A stretch of DNA of 64,000 nt from NCBI GenBank assembly GCA_963738135.1, contig CAVTVK010000007.1, positions 310,001 to 374,000 on the forward strand, read 5' to 3'. A model generated the notes under the pieces. That model saw only the letters and a program-made list of their open reading frames with translations. It was not told the origin of the DNA and ran no database searches. Every line of letters begins with the position of its first letter. Position 1 is the first letter of the stretch. This document shows positions 23,892 to 32,654 of the stretch, piece after piece. A program made the translations under genes and the position numbers. The DNA is from Bog-473 sp963738135 (GTDB lineage Bacteria > Actinomycetota > Acidimicrobiia > Acidimicrobiales > RAAP-2).

Positions 23892-25307
23892 CTATTCGGG
23901 CAGGGTAGCGAGGAAGTCGCGGTCGATGGCCGCCTCCAGCGCGGCGGCCGTGCGCAGGACGACGAGGTCGCCGTGCTGGGGCCCCACCAGCTGCAGGCCG
24001 ATCGGCAGGCCGCTGTCGCTCATGCCGACGCAGACCGACGCCGCGGGGGAGCGGGTCATGTTGAAGGGATAGGTGAAGTGGACCCAGGCGGCGGTGGTCT
24101 CGCCGTTGACGGTGCTGGTCATCTCGCCGGCGTGCGGCGCGAGCGCGGAACAGGTCGGCGTGACGAGGATCCGTGCCGTGTGGAACAGCTCCACCAGTTT
24201 GAGGTTCATGTGGTGGTAGTTGTCGAACACCCGGAGGAGGTCCTCGGCCGTGGTGGACTGCGCGGCATCGACGAAGTGACGCAGGACCGGGTGGACTTCG
24301 TTCCAGCGCGGGTGGTCGAGGAACGGCCGCAAGGTCCGGAGCGTGGAGGCCCCCGTCAAGGTGAGGAAATCCCCGACGGGGTCGGCATCAAAAACAGTAT
24401 CCACGACGACGACGTCGGCGCCCAATGATGCCAGGGTCTCGACGGCGCGCTCGCAGGTGGCGGCCACCTCGGCGTCGACGGTGGCGTACCCGAGGGTGGG
24501 GGAGTAGGCGATCCTGACGGGTACGTGCGGGTCGTCGAGCGCGGCCATCCAGTTGGCCTCGGGACGGGGGAGGGCGCGCAGGTCGGTCGGGTCGGGACCG
24601 ACGGCGACGTCGAGGGCGCGGGTGACGTCGGCGATGCGGCGGGCCATGGGGCCGTTGGTCGAGAGGTCTATCCAGCCGGGCGGGTTGGGGCCGCCGGCGG
24701 GAACGCGCCCGAGGCTCGGCTTCATGCCCGAGAGGCCGCAGCAGGCACTCGGGATCCGGATGGAGCCGCCGCCGTCGGAGCCCGTGGCGAGCGGCACCAT
24801 CCCCGCGGCCAGCGCCGCCGCCGTTCCGCCCGACGATCCGCCCGGCCCTCGGGAGAGGTCGAACGGGTTCAGTGAGGGGCCGAAGATGGCGTTGGTCGTG
24901 TTCCCCATCCAGCCGAACTCGGGCGTGTTGGTCTTGCCGACGACCACGCAGCCGGCCGCCCGCATCCGGGCCACGAAGGGATCGTCCTCGGTGGCGGGCG
25001 GGGCGTCCGCGTAGAGCGCCGAGCCGTAGGTGGTGCGGTAGCCGATGGCGTTCTGCAGGTCCTTGACGCCGATGGGGATACCGGCCAGGGGTCCGGGGTC
25101 GGCGCCGGCGGCGATACGGGCGTCGACCGCGTCGGCCTCGGCGAGCGCCCGCTCCTCGTCCACCGCGACGAAGGCGTTGTAGGTGGGGTCGAGCCTTTGG
25201 ATCCGATCGAGGGCGGCCTGGGTGAGCTCCCGGGCCTTGACCTCCTTGGTCCGGACCGAGTGGGTGAGCTCGGCCAGCGATGTGGTGCGGAAGTCGATCT
25301 CTGTCAT
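23892..25307 (-). CDS. Amidase (amidase signature family)
   Basis: Hydrolyses a C-N amide bond; cytosolic. 471 residues, normal length. The Ser-cisSer-Lys triad is visible: Lys82 in PIGVKDLQN, the cis-Ser in SRGPGGSSGGTAAALAAG near 158, and the nucleophile near 182 in TGSDGGGSIRIPS. NTPEFGWMG and GLPIGLQLVGP near the C-terminus are also typical. It is not a GatA by context, as no gatB or gatC is nearby. It is the first gene of a minus-strand group with the cupin and P450. Confidence 0.93.
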   Translation of the reverse strand: MTEIDFRTTSLAELTHSVRTKEVKARELTQAALDRIQRLDPTYNAFVAVDEERALAEADAVDARIAAGADPGPLAGIPIGVKDLQNAIGYRTTYGSALYADAPPATEDDPFVARMRAAGCVVVGKTNTPEFGWMGNTTNAIFGPSLNPFDLSRGPGGSSGGTAAALAAGMVPLATGSDGGGSIRIPSACCGLSGMKPSLGRVPAGGPNPPGWIDLSTNGPMARRIADVTRALDVAVGPDPTDLRALPRPEANWMAALDDPHVPVRIAYSPTLGYATVDAEVAATCERAVETLASLGADVVVVDTVFDADPVGDFLTLTGASTLRTLRPFLDHPRWNEVHPVLRHFVDAAQSTTAEDLLRVFDNYHHMNLKLVELFHTARILVTPTCSALAPHAGEMTSTVNGETTAAWVHFTYPFNMTRSPAASVCVGMSDSGLPIGLQLVGPQHGDLVVLRTAAALEAAIDRDFLATLPE

Positions 25308-25321
25308 GTCGCCCCCTCCTG

Positions 25322-25436
25322 TCCGAGTGCCCAGCCTTGTCTGGCGGCCAGTCTTTGCTGACCGCCCAGCCTTGCCGAGCGCCCAGCCTTGCCCAGCCCA
25401 GCCCAGCCCAGCCTTACCCAGCCCAGACCGATCAGG
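25322..25436. repeat. Short direct repeats based on CCCAG
   Basis: The intergenic region before the amidase contains CCCAGCCTTG four times with variants and a run of five-base GCCCA/CCCAG units (about 25389-25434). No gene here. The pattern suggests replication slippage. Confidence 0.7.
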
Positions 25437-25466
25437 CCAGCCGCCTTCAGTCCCGCCCCGGCGCCG

Positions 25467-26462
25467 TTACCCGGCCGACGGCGACAGTCCGGCGACCGCC
25501 TCGGCCAGGTCGACCCCGATCGGGATCACCGCCGGCGCTGGGACCGTGATCCCGTGGTCCACGTAGCGCTGGATATGGGCCCGGCACGCCGCCACCGATC
25601 CGTGGACGACGAGCTCGTCCACCACCGAGTCGGGGATGGCGGCCAGCGCACCCTTGCGGTCGCCGGCGGCCCAGGCGTCCCACATCGGCTGCAGCGCGGG
25701 GCCCCGACCCAGCCAGCGGTGGAACTCGGCGTAGGCGGGCACGTTCAGATAGGCCGTGATCATCCGGCGCCCCACCGAACGGGCGAGCTCGGCGTCCTCG
25801 GTCACGATGACGAAGATCCGGGCCACGATCTCGCGCGCAGCCCCGCCCGCTGCCGCGGTCACTTCCGCCACGGATTTGGTGACGTCCTCGGCACTGAGCC
25901 AGTTCAGGATGGCCCCGTCGGCCTCTTTACCGGCCAGGTGCAACATGCCCGGACGCAACGCCGCCAGGTACACGGGCGGCAGTTGCTCGGGGATGCGCGC
26001 CAGCCGGAACCCCTTCACGTGGAACGTCTCGAAGTCCTCGGTCACCTTCTCGCCGCTGAAGGCCTGACGCAGGAAGCGCAATGTGTCCCGGACGCGCCGG
26101 TACTGGTTCTCGAAGGCCAGGCCGTTCCAGTTGGCCACGATCACCTCGGACGATGCGCCGAGGCCGCAGAAGAAGCGACCCGGCGCGGCGTCGGCCATGG
26201 ACGCGAGGCTCTGGGCCAGGAGCGCCGGTCCCCGGGTGTAGGCGGGGGTGATCGCCACGCCGAGATTCAACGTCGGCTCCCACGCGGCCGCGAGCGCCAA
26301 TGGCGTGAACCCGTCGGCACCGTCGACCTCGGCCGACCACAGGTCGGTGTAGCCCAGTTCCCGCAGACGGGCGAACCACTCGCGGTGCGCATGGAGCGGG
26401 ATCCCGTCGAAGGGGATCGTGATGCCAGGACGGGCGGGCGGGACCCCGGTGGCGGGGCTCAT
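25467..26462 (-). CDS. LLM-class (luciferase-like) F420-dependent oxidoreductase
   Basis: 331-residue TIM-barrel flavin/F420 enzyme. ITIPFDGIPLHAHREWFARL at the start, GYTDLWSAEVDGADGFTPLA, PGRFFCGLGASSEVIVANWNG (the cofactor-binding region), PVYLAALRPGMLHLAGKEAD and a C-terminal VVHGSVAACRAHIQRYVDHG. In actinobacteria such proteins usually use F420; the substrate is unknown. The ATG overlaps the PPK2 stop (ATGA), so it is the last gene of a coupled three-gene operon. Confidence 0.88.
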   Translation of the reverse strand: MSPATGVPPARPGITIPFDGIPLHAHREWFARLRELGYTDLWSAEVDGADGFTPLALAAAWEPTLNLGVAITPAYTRGPALLAQSLASMADAAPGRFFCGLGASSEVIVANWNGLAFENQYRRVRDTLRFLRQAFSGEKVTEDFETFHVKGFRLARIPEQLPPVYLAALRPGMLHLAGKEADGAILNWLSAEDVTKSVAEVTAAAGGAAREIVARIFVIVTEDAELARSVGRRMITAYLNVPAYAEFHRWLGRGPALQPMWDAWAAGDRKGALAAIPDSVVDELVVHGSVAACRAHIQRYVDHGITVPAPAVIPIGVDLAEAVAGLSPSAG

Positions 26463-27520
26463 GCGTGCAGCCGCTCTTCGGCGTCGCCGGCGCCGTTCGA
26501 CCCCGGCGACCCAGAACCAGAAGCAGAAGCCAACCCGGACCCGGACCCCTGCTGGAAATCGGCGTCATCGAAGGACAGCGCCAGCTCGGTCTTCTCCTCG
26601 TCGTCACGGTCCGGCAAGGGCACGCCCCAGCGCACCATTCCGTCCTCCATGTGCCGGATGACCTTCTCGATCACCTCGACCCGCCCATTCCGCTTGCTCT
26701 CCGACGAGATCACGTCCCAGGGCGCCAACGGCCCATTGGTCAACCGCAGCATGTCCGCCACCGCCTCGTTGTACTGCGGCCGCTTCTCCCGGTTGCGCCA
26801 GTCCTCGTCGGTCAGCTTCCACGCCTTGAGCGGATCGTCCCGTCGCCGTTCGAACCGGCGCAACTGCTCCTCGTCGGACATGTGCAGCCAGAGCTTGATG
26901 ACGACCATTCCTTCTTCGGCCAGAGAGTGCTCGAAGTCGGTGATCTCTTGGTAGGCGCGCCGCCACTGCACCTCGGTGGCGAAGTTCTCGACCCGCTCGA
27001 CCAACACGCGCCCGTACCAACTGCGGTCGAAGATGGTCATGCCGCCCCATCCAGGCAGCGGCGGCCAGAAGCGCCACAGGAAGTGGTGTCGCAACTCGTC
27101 GGGCGTCGGCGCAGCGAACGGTGCCACGTGGACGTGGCGGGGGTCGAGCGGTTCGACCAGCCGCTTGATGGCTCCACCCTTGCCGGCGGCGTCCCAGCCC
27201 TCGAAGACAATGCACACCGGCGGACCGAGGTCGCCGTTGTTGAGCTGACCGCCATTGATGAGCCGCAAGTGCAACAGGCGGCGTTGCGCCTTGCCGAGCC
27301 GCTTCGCCTCCTCGTCCTTGGAGAGCTTCTGCGAAAGGTCGCAGTCCTCCAGCCGTGGATACGCAGGCCGAGTGCTGTTCGTGCCGCTCGTGCTGTTGGT
27401 GCCGCTCGTGCTGTCAGCAGTGCCGGCATCGTCGTGATTCGTAGAGCTCGCTGTGAGCTGCCGGTCACCCTCGCCCTCATGGGAGCCGCCGTGATGTCCC
27501 CCGTGATCGTGCTTGCTCAC
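26459..27520 (-). CDS. Polyphosphate kinase 2 family protein
   Basis: Transfers phosphate between polyphosphate and nucleotides. 353 residues. Walker A is in FEGWDAAGKGGAIKRL (about 106-121), the lid/Walker B region is TIFDRSWYGRVLVERV, followed by FERRRDDPLKAWKLT and the R-rich segment NREKRPQYNEAV, all PPK2 hallmarks. The N-terminal 55 residues are His/Gly/Ser/Thr-rich, with an STSGTNSTSGTNST repeat, and the tail is Gly/Ser-rich; both look disordered. I start at the GTG at 27520 because it overlaps the previous stop (GTGA). A longer frame upstream is shadow. Confidence 0.95.
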   Translation of the reverse strand: MSKHDHGGHHGGSHEGEGDRQLTASSTNHDDAGTADSTSGTNSTSGTNSTRPAYPRLEDCDLSQKLSKDEEAKRLGKAQRRLLHLRLINGGQLNNGDLGPPVCIVFEGWDAAGKGGAIKRLVEPLDPRHVHVAPFAAPTPDELRHHFLWRFWPPLPGWGGMTIFDRSWYGRVLVERVENFATEVQWRRAYQEITDFEHSLAEEGMVVIKLWLHMSDEEQLRRFERRRDDPLKAWKLTDEDWRNREKRPQYNEAVADMLRLTNGPLAPWDVISSESKRNGRVEVIEKVIRHMEDGMVRWGVPLPDRDDEEKTELALSFDDADFQQGSGSGLASASGSGSPGSNGAGDAEERLHA

Positions 27521-28683
27521 GTTGCCTGTTGTAGCCGATCCAACCGGCCCGCGGCGACCACATCGGATGCAGCGCCAGTGGCGCCCTGCTCGGCGGCCTC
27601 CACCACCCTGCGCACGAGAGCCGACTCCCCGGCGATCACGAGCAGCTCTTGGTTGGAGAGGTGGCTCACTCGGCCCACCTTGCGCCCGGATGGGTCGAAG
27701 ATACCGATACGGGCTCCCACGTAGCGCGCCGAGTCGAAGGCCAGCGTCACCACCTCGCGTCTGCGGGCGGTGCCGGCGGTGCTGCCCGCGGTGTTTTGGG
27801 TGGAGCACATCGCCTCGAGCTCCTCCAGCCCGAGCCACGACTCGTTGTTGTAGGACAACACCAGGAGCTCGCAATCGACCGATTGCACCACCGACGCTAG
27901 CGCGGCCGGCATGGTGCGCTTGGAATTGAAGGCGGAGCGGGTGGATGGGTCGCGGGCGTCGAGCCGCTTGCGCGCCACGCCGTAGGCCTCGGGCGCATCC
28001 CAGGCCACCAGCGTCTCCCACACGTGGTAGTTGGTGAAATACCGGTGCTGGTTGTACGGCGGATCGAGGTACGCCAAGTCGAACGTACCCAATCCCGACG
28101 CCGCCCCCGACCCCGACGCCAGCTCCACCGCATCGCCCTGGATGGCGCGCCCCGGCCCATTCAGCAACTCGGGCACCCGCAACTCGAGCGGCTTGGCCGA
28201 TCGTGGCGCCCACTGCTTCACGTACGCCATCTGGACCCCGGTGGTCGAGTCGACCCGGTCCGCCGCCTCGATCAGAGAGGTCAACAGGAGGGGGAACAAG
28301 GGTGACCCCGCATACTCCGAGTCAATGGCGTCCCGCACGGCATCTATCCGAGCGGCGTTGTGCGGTTGGAAGAAGCGGGCCTGATGGCTGAATGTCTCGG
28401 TGACGTAGCCCGGTTTTCCGGGGAGGGCGTTGAGGTGCGTCACGGCTGCCCGCAGCGCGCCGGCATCGGTGGCGGCGGCGTCCGCCTCGATGTACGTGCG
28501 GGCGAAGGTATGCGCATAGCGGGCGCTGTCGACGGCGGTGACGTGGACGCCCTGGGCCTTGAAAGCCTGGGCGACGCGGGTGGTGCCGGTGAACAGATCG
28601 AGGGCGGTGCGGGCACCGGAGGCCTGGCAGACCCGCGCCAGGACGGGGACGAGGCGGCGCTTGGAGCCGATGTATTTGATCAT
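27517..28683 (-). CDS. D12-class DNA adenine-specific methyltransferase
   Basis: 388 residues from ATG at 28683 (MIKYIGSKRRLVPVLARVC). Motif I region is ALDLFTGTTRVAQAFKAQG, and motif IV is AYLDPPYNQHRYFTNYHVWE, the DPPY of N6-adenine methyltransferases. The target-recognition part lies between them, including SLIEAADRVDSTTG. No restriction endonuclease is adjacent, so it looks like an orphan methyltransferase. Its stop overlaps the PPK2 GTG by 4 bp. It is divergent from a SAM-dependent methyltransferase, with 46 bp between starts. Confidence 0.85.
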   Translation of the reverse strand: MIKYIGSKRRLVPVLARVCQASGARTALDLFTGTTRVAQAFKAQGVHVTAVDSARYAHTFARTYIEADAAATDAGALRAAVTHLNALPGKPGYVTETFSHQARFFQPHNAARIDAVRDAIDSEYAGSPLFPLLLTSLIEAADRVDSTTGVQMAYVKQWAPRSAKPLELRVPELLNGPGRAIQGDAVELASGSGAASGLGTFDLAYLDPPYNQHRYFTNYHVWETLVAWDAPEAYGVARKRLDARDPSTRSAFNSKRTMPAALASVVQSVDCELLVLSYNNESWLGLEELEAMCSTQNTAGSTAGTARRREVVTLAFDSARYVGARIGIFDPSGRKVGRVSHLSNQELLVIAGESALVRRVVEAAEQGATGAASDVVAAGRLDRLQQAT

Positions 28684-28729
28684 CGGTTGCTTCTGGCGGT
28701 CACGGCGGACCACCCTACGATGGGCGGTC

Positions 28730-29461
28730 ATGGCGCCCGGGGACCATCCAGAGGCGGCGGAGCCGGGCGCCGGGATGGCGGCGGGCGATGCGGCGTCCTC
28801 CTCGGATTCGCACTGGGTGCAGTGGCACGCGCCGTACGAGGATCCGACATCGATGCTCTCGCTGCGGATGCGGACGGTGCAGGCCATGGTGGGCGCCGCG
28901 CTGGACGAGGTGCCGCCCCATCCAGAGCAGATCCAGATAGTGAGCCTGTGCGCCGGCCAAGGGCGTGACGTGATCGACGTGGTGGCGACCCATCCAAGGG
29001 GAGCCGAGGTCTCCGCCTTGCTGGTCGAGCAGGATCCGGTCCTGGTGGATTTTGCCCGGGCCCGGGCCGACGCCGCCGGGGTGGGTGACCGGATCCGGAT
29101 CGTCGAAGGCGACGCATCCCAGAGCCACCACTGCGCCGACGACGTGCCGGCCGACATCGTGCTTGTGTGCGGGGTGTTCGGGAACATCAGCTCGGCGGAC
29201 ATCACGCGCACCATCCAGGCGATGCCTGGATGGTGCAAGCCGGGGGGCCACGTCATATGGACCCGGCACCGGCGCGCCCCCGACTACACGCCGGCGGTGC
29301 GGGCCGACTTCGCGGCCGCCGGGTTCACCGAGGTCGAGTTCGTGACGCCCGAGGACAGCATCCAGGCCATCGGCCATCACCGTCTGGATGGGGAGACCGC
29401 CCCCTTCGATCCCGATCAGCAGCTCTTCGACTTCGCCGGCGACGGATGGAATCCCGTATGA
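28730..29461 (+). CDS. SAM-dependent methyltransferase
   Basis: 243 residues, class I Rossmann fold. Motif I VSLCAGQGRDVIDVVA (GxGR variant), acidic strand 2 LLVEQDPVLVDFARARA, DRIRIVEGDASQ, VPADIVLVCGVFGN (motif IV region) and PGGHVIWTRHR. Substrate unknown, probably a small molecule. I start at the ATG at 28730; the longer open frame overlaps the divergent DNA methyltransferase. The stop overlaps the next ATG (ATGA). Confidence 0.85.
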   Translation: MAPGDHPEAAEPGAGMAAGDAASSSDSHWVQWHAPYEDPTSMLSLRMRTVQAMVGAALDEVPPHPEQIQIVSLCAGQGRDVIDVVATHPRGAEVSALLVEQDPVLVDFARARADAAGVGDRIRIVEGDASQSHHCADDVPADIVLVCGVFGNISSADITRTIQAMPGWCKPGGHVIWTRHRRAPDYTPAVRADFAAAGFTEVEFVTPEDSIQAIGHHRLDGETAPFDPDQQLFDFAGDGWNPV

Positions 29462-30237
29462 GCGCAGGCACTGCTCAGCCCCCACGCCAGCGCCTCCACC
29501 CGGGCGAACTCATTGCCATGGCCTGGCGCACCGCCAAGGCGGAGCCGGCCCGGGTGATCGTGCCCGGCCTGGTCATCTTCGGCCTCGATGCGATTCAGGG
29601 CACCCTCTACACCGAGGTCGCCGTCGACCACCTCGGCATCGGGTCCGTCATCGGGGCGGTGCTCTTCGCCTCCTCCGCCCTCGGCCTGACCTTCTACGCC
29701 GGCATGCTCGAGCGCCTGGTCGGCTCTGTGGAGCGCAACGAGCCGGCTCAGCCCGTCCTCGTGGTGCTGCGAACTCTGCCCTGGGGGCGCTTGCTGATCG
29801 CAGAGGGGATCCTGGTTGTGGTCACCGCGGTGGCCTCCCTGCTCCTGGTCATCCCGGGTCTGATCGTGGGGACACTGTTCGCCCTGGTTGGTCCCCTCAT
29901 CAACCTGATCGACAGCTCGGTGGCCGATGCCTTCAAGCGTTCGCTCCAGTTGGTGTGGCCGCACTTCATGCTCGTGTTCCTCTTCATCACGTTGCCGTTG
30001 GCCCTCGAGCACGAGGTCATCATCGGCATCGCCGAGCTGGTGCCCCATGAGCACATCTGGGCCGTCTTCCTGACGACCTTCGCCCTCGGTGACCTCTTCG
30101 GGATGGCACTGGGCCTCATGGAAGTGACGATGGCGGAGCGGCTGGTGAACGGAGCGCAGGGACCCGGTGAAGATCTACTCTCGACGGAAGTGGGGATGCG
30201 CCACACGCCTGATCGGCGGCGCCCGTTCACGGCTTAG
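29458..30237 (+). CDS. Integral membrane protein
   Basis: 259 residues with about six hydrophobic segments (VIVPGLVIFGLDAIQG; VIGAVLFASSALGLTFYAG; LIAEGILVVVTAVASLLLV then IPGLIVGTLFALVGPLINL; FMLVFLFITLPLAL; AVFLTTFALGDLFGMAL). The central ...IPGLIVG...VDxFKRSLxLV layout resembles glycerophosphodiester-phosphodiesterase membrane-domain or YciC-like proteins, but I cannot assign it. Translationally coupled to the upstream methyltransferase by a 4-bp overlap. Confidence 0.75.
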   Translation: MSAGTAQPPRQRLHPGELIAMAWRTAKAEPARVIVPGLVIFGLDAIQGTLYTEVAVDHLGIGSVIGAVLFASSALGLTFYAGMLERLVGSVERNEPAQPVLVVLRTLPWGRLLIAEGILVVVTAVASLLLVIPGLIVGTLFALVGPLINLIDSSVADAFKRSLQLVWPHFMLVFLFITLPLALEHEVIIGIAELVPHEHIWAVFLTTFALGDLFGMALGLMEVTMAERLVNGAQGPGEDLLSTEVGMRHTPDRRRPFTA

Positions 30238-30248
30238 GACATCCGACT

Positions 30249-30277
30249 CAGAACCCAGAACCCAGAACCCAGAACCA
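30249..30277 (+). repeat. 7-bp tandem repeat
   Basis: Unit GAACCCA three times plus a partial GAACCA, between the membrane-protein stop and the ribosome site of the AIM24-like gene. Confidence 0.85.
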
Positions 30278-30300
30278 CCGCCGTCCGAGGAGGCCAAGCC

Positions 30301-31065
30301 ATGGAAGAGACGATCCACGGAACCACGATGCCGGTGCTCGAGCTCTCGCTCGCCGACGGGGAGTCCATCGTCTCGGAGGCGGGCGAGTTCTCCTGGATGT
30401 CAGACGCCGTCCAGATGGCCACCAACACCGGCGGCGGCATGGGCGGGAAAGGTCTCATGGGGGCCGTGAAGCGGGCGGTCTCCGGCGCCACCTTCATGAT
30501 GACGACGTACACCGCCCAGGGCGGCGCGGGCTCCATCGCCTTCGCTTCGAAGTTCCCGGGCCACATCTTGCCGATCGACGTGGCTCCGGGGAACGAGTTC
30601 ATGGTGCACCGCCACGGCTTCATGGCGGCCACGCCCGGGATCGAGCTGTCCATGGGCTTCCAGCAGTCGTTCCGCGGCGGCGTCTTCGGCGGGGAGGGCT
30701 TCATCCTGCAGAAGATCGGCGGCACCGGCCGCGCCTTCGTCGACCTCTCGGGCGAGGTCATCGTCTACGACCTGGCCGCCGGGCAGTCCATGCGCGTGCA
30801 CCCGGGGCACGCCGGCCTCTTCCAATCCTCGGTCCAGTTCTCGGTGCAGAAGGTGCCAGGCCTCGCCAACCGCTACATGGGCTCGGACGGTCACCACTTC
30901 GCCGTGCTGACGGGCCCGGGGCGCATCTGGCTGCAGTCGATGCCCATAGCGGTGCTGGCCGGCGTCATCGGCGAGTACATGCCCGACCGCGACGACCACC
31001 ACGGCGTCGAGGGCGCAGCCGCCGGCGTCGGTGCGGCCAAGGTCCTCGGCGACATGTTCAAGTAG
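30301..31065 (+). CDS. AIM24 / TIGR00266-family protein
   Basis: 254 residues. Typical of the family are LADGESIVSEAGEFSWMSD near the start, GGGMGGKGLMGAVKRAVSG with TFMMTTYTAQGGAGSIAFAS, and LVL-type beta-helix strands with HGFMAATPGIELSMGFQQ; C-terminal region FAVLTGPGRIWLQSMP. Bacterial function unknown; the yeast AIM24 homologue is mitochondrial. The ATG follows an ideal CGAGGAGG site. The Gly-rich end GAAAGVGAAKVLGDMFK is unremarkable. Confidence 0.9.
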   Translation: MEETIHGTTMPVLELSLADGESIVSEAGEFSWMSDAVQMATNTGGGMGGKGLMGAVKRAVSGATFMMTTYTAQGGAGSIAFASKFPGHILPIDVAPGNEFMVHRHGFMAATPGIELSMGFQQSFRGGVFGGEGFILQKIGGTGRAFVDLSGEVIVYDLAAGQSMRVHPGHAGLFQSSVQFSVQKVPGLANRYMGSDGHHFAVLTGPGRIWLQSMPIAVLAGVIGEYMPDRDDHHGVEGAAAGVGAAKVLGDMFK

Positions 31066-31186
31066 TCGCGCGACCGTTCCCCATGGGTGGATGGGCTGCG
31101 GTCCGGCCGCCGGAATCGATCCGGCAGGCGGGCTCGGAAGCCGCCCGGGCCGACCAAATGAGCACAGCGAACGGGAGCACGGGCAC

Positions 31187-31629
31187 ATGTCGGGATCCAA
31201 CAGGGTTCTCCTTCTCATGGACTTTCAACAGGGAGTGGGTTGGACAGACTCGGCGATGACGCTGTCGTCGAGGCCGCGCGCAGAGCCTTGGATGGTGCTC
31301 GATCCCGCGGCGTGTCGGTGCTGTTCGTTCGCGTCGGGTTCCGATCCGGCTACCCGCGGCGCTGCGGCCGGCGAGCTCGTCCTGTCGGGCATTTCGACCA
31401 GCGGGGTGGTCCGTCCACGCTGCGACAGGCCGCCGACCTCGACTACGGGCTCACCGTGCTGTCGGATGCCTGTGGCGACCCCGATCCAGAGGTCCACGAC
31501 GTCCTCATGGACAAGGTGTTCCCCCGCCAGTCCGTCGTGCTGAGCACCGATGAATGGCTCGCCGCCCTCTCATCCGCCGAACCAAGGTGGGAAGAGCCCG
31601 GCGGGCAGACACAGTGGGCTGAGCAGTAG
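31187..31629 (+). pseudogene. Isochorismatase-family hydrolase, decayed
   Basis: Recognisable pieces occur in two frames. RVLLLMDFQQGV (catalytic Asp) is in the starting frame. DDAVVEAARRALDGARSRGV followed by LFVRVGFRSGYP is one frame forward. GELVLSGISTSGVV is back in the first frame, and STLRQAADLDYGLTVLSDAC then PEVHDVLMDKVFPRQ is in the second again. The region between the GYP block and GELVLSG, which normally carries the catalytic Lys, is missing, about 60 residues by family length. With at least three shifts and an internal deletion this is a genuine pseudogene. Confidence 0.8.
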
Positions 31630-31662
31630 CGCTGAGAGTAGCGCTGGGGGAGCAGTAGCGCT
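31621..31662 (+). repeat. Imperfect tandem repeat of AGTAGCGCTG
   Basis: GAGCAGTAGCGCTG, then AGAGTAGCGCTGGGG, then GAGCAGTAGCGCTG. It covers the pseudogene stop and the gap to the next convergent gene. Confidence 0.75.
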
Positions 31663-31667
31663 GCGCC

Positions 31668-32462
31668 CTAGGAGAGGTTGATGGGATTGCCCGGGACGGT
31701 CAGGGTGACGGCCTTGTCGTAGTGGTTGAACACGATGCTGCTCACGTTGCCCGGGGTGTCGTCGACGATCTTGTAGACGAGCGCCGGGCCCTTGGCGGCG
31801 ATGTACATGAGGCCCGTGCTCTTCTTCCCGTTGTTCGTGACCGTGTCCTTGACGACCACGACCTTGTGGCCGGCGAACGTGGTGGGGCGGCCGAGGGTGA
31901 GCGGCGCCGTGTGACCCTGGAAGGCCGCGACGGCGAGATCGGCCGCATGGAGGAATTGGTCGAAGGACGTGAAGCGTTCGTCGGCCGCCGAGAGCTCGAT
32001 CCACTTCCCGCCGTACTGCTTGGTCTGCGCCGCCGTGGCGTGGGCGGCCCAGAACGTGGCCGGTGCTTTGAAGTAGAGGACGGGGCCGACCCGCTCGATC
32101 TTGATCGGATTGCCGTCCTGGACGAACTCGCCGCCGCCCTCGCCATCGGAATTCACGAGGAGCTCGAGGAGGATGTTGGACTTGCCCTGCGAGATCTTGC
32201 CCACGACGTGGACGCTGCCGAAGTGCTGCTCGGCGGCGACGGCTTTCTGGATCCACTTGTCGGCTGGTGTGGATCCAGGGGGGAGGGTGGTGGTGGTCGT
32301 GGAGGGGGCGGCGGCGGCGAATCCCATCCACGACGTGGTTGCGGCCACGACGGCCACCGCAGCAACGGTGGCCATAGTGGCCAGGGGGAGTGCGGCCGTG
32401 ACCAACGCGCGGCTCTTCCGACGAAGCCGGCTCGTCCGGCGCCGCCCGACAGAAGGCGCCAT
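31668..32462 (-). CDS. Exported protein, LolA/LppX-like fold suspected
   Basis: About 264 residues from the ATG at 32462; the frame stays open upstream. An Arg-rich N-terminus and hydrophobic ALVTAALPLATMATVAAVAVV form a signal anchor, followed by a Thr/Pro linker. The mature part is beta-rich: DKWIQKAVAAEQHFGSVHVV, then GNPIKIERVGPVLYFKAP and KWIELSAADERFTSFDQF. It resembles LprG/LppX-type lipid carriers in arrangement, but no lipobox Cys is seen, so it would be membrane-anchored or secreted. Function inferred only weakly. Confidence 0.6.
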   Translation of the reverse strand: MAPSVGRRRTSRLRRKSRALVTAALPLATMATVAAVAVVAATTSWMGFAAAAPSTTTTTLPPGSTPADKWIQKAVAAEQHFGSVHVVGKISQGKSNILLELLVNSDGEGGGEFVQDGNPIKIERVGPVLYFKAPATFWAAHATAAQTKQYGGKWIELSAADERFTSFDQFLHAADLAVAAFQGHTAPLTLGRPTTFAGHKVVVVKDTVTNNGKKSTGLMYIAAKGPALVYKIVDDTPGNVSSIVFNHYDKAVTLTVPGNPINLS

Positions 32463-32600
32463 GGCGCCGGAAGTTTCCTTGGATGCATCCACAGCAGGGA
32501 AACTCGCCGTCACATGGAAAATGGCGGTTTGAGCTCGAAGCAAATGCCGCGCCACAGCTCGCCTCGAACGTCCACGGTGCTCACACGGGGGGTGAGCTTT

Positions 32601-32628
32601 CAGGTGTTGTGCGTCAGGTGTTGTGCGT
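32601..32628 (+). repeat. 14-bp tandem repeat, two copies
   Basis: CAGGTGTTGTGCGT at 32601 and 32615, followed by CAGGCGGG. It lies in the gap before the end of the minus-strand CrtC-like gene. Confidence 0.85.
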
Positions 32629-32654
32629 CAGGCGGGACGCCGGGCGTGCCGCCT

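Noticed and set aside
27521..28213. N-terminal extension of PPK2 across the DNA methyltransferase gene
   Set aside because: The GTGA overlap at 27517-27520 and the methyltransferase motifs on the same strand show that PPK2 starts at 27520.
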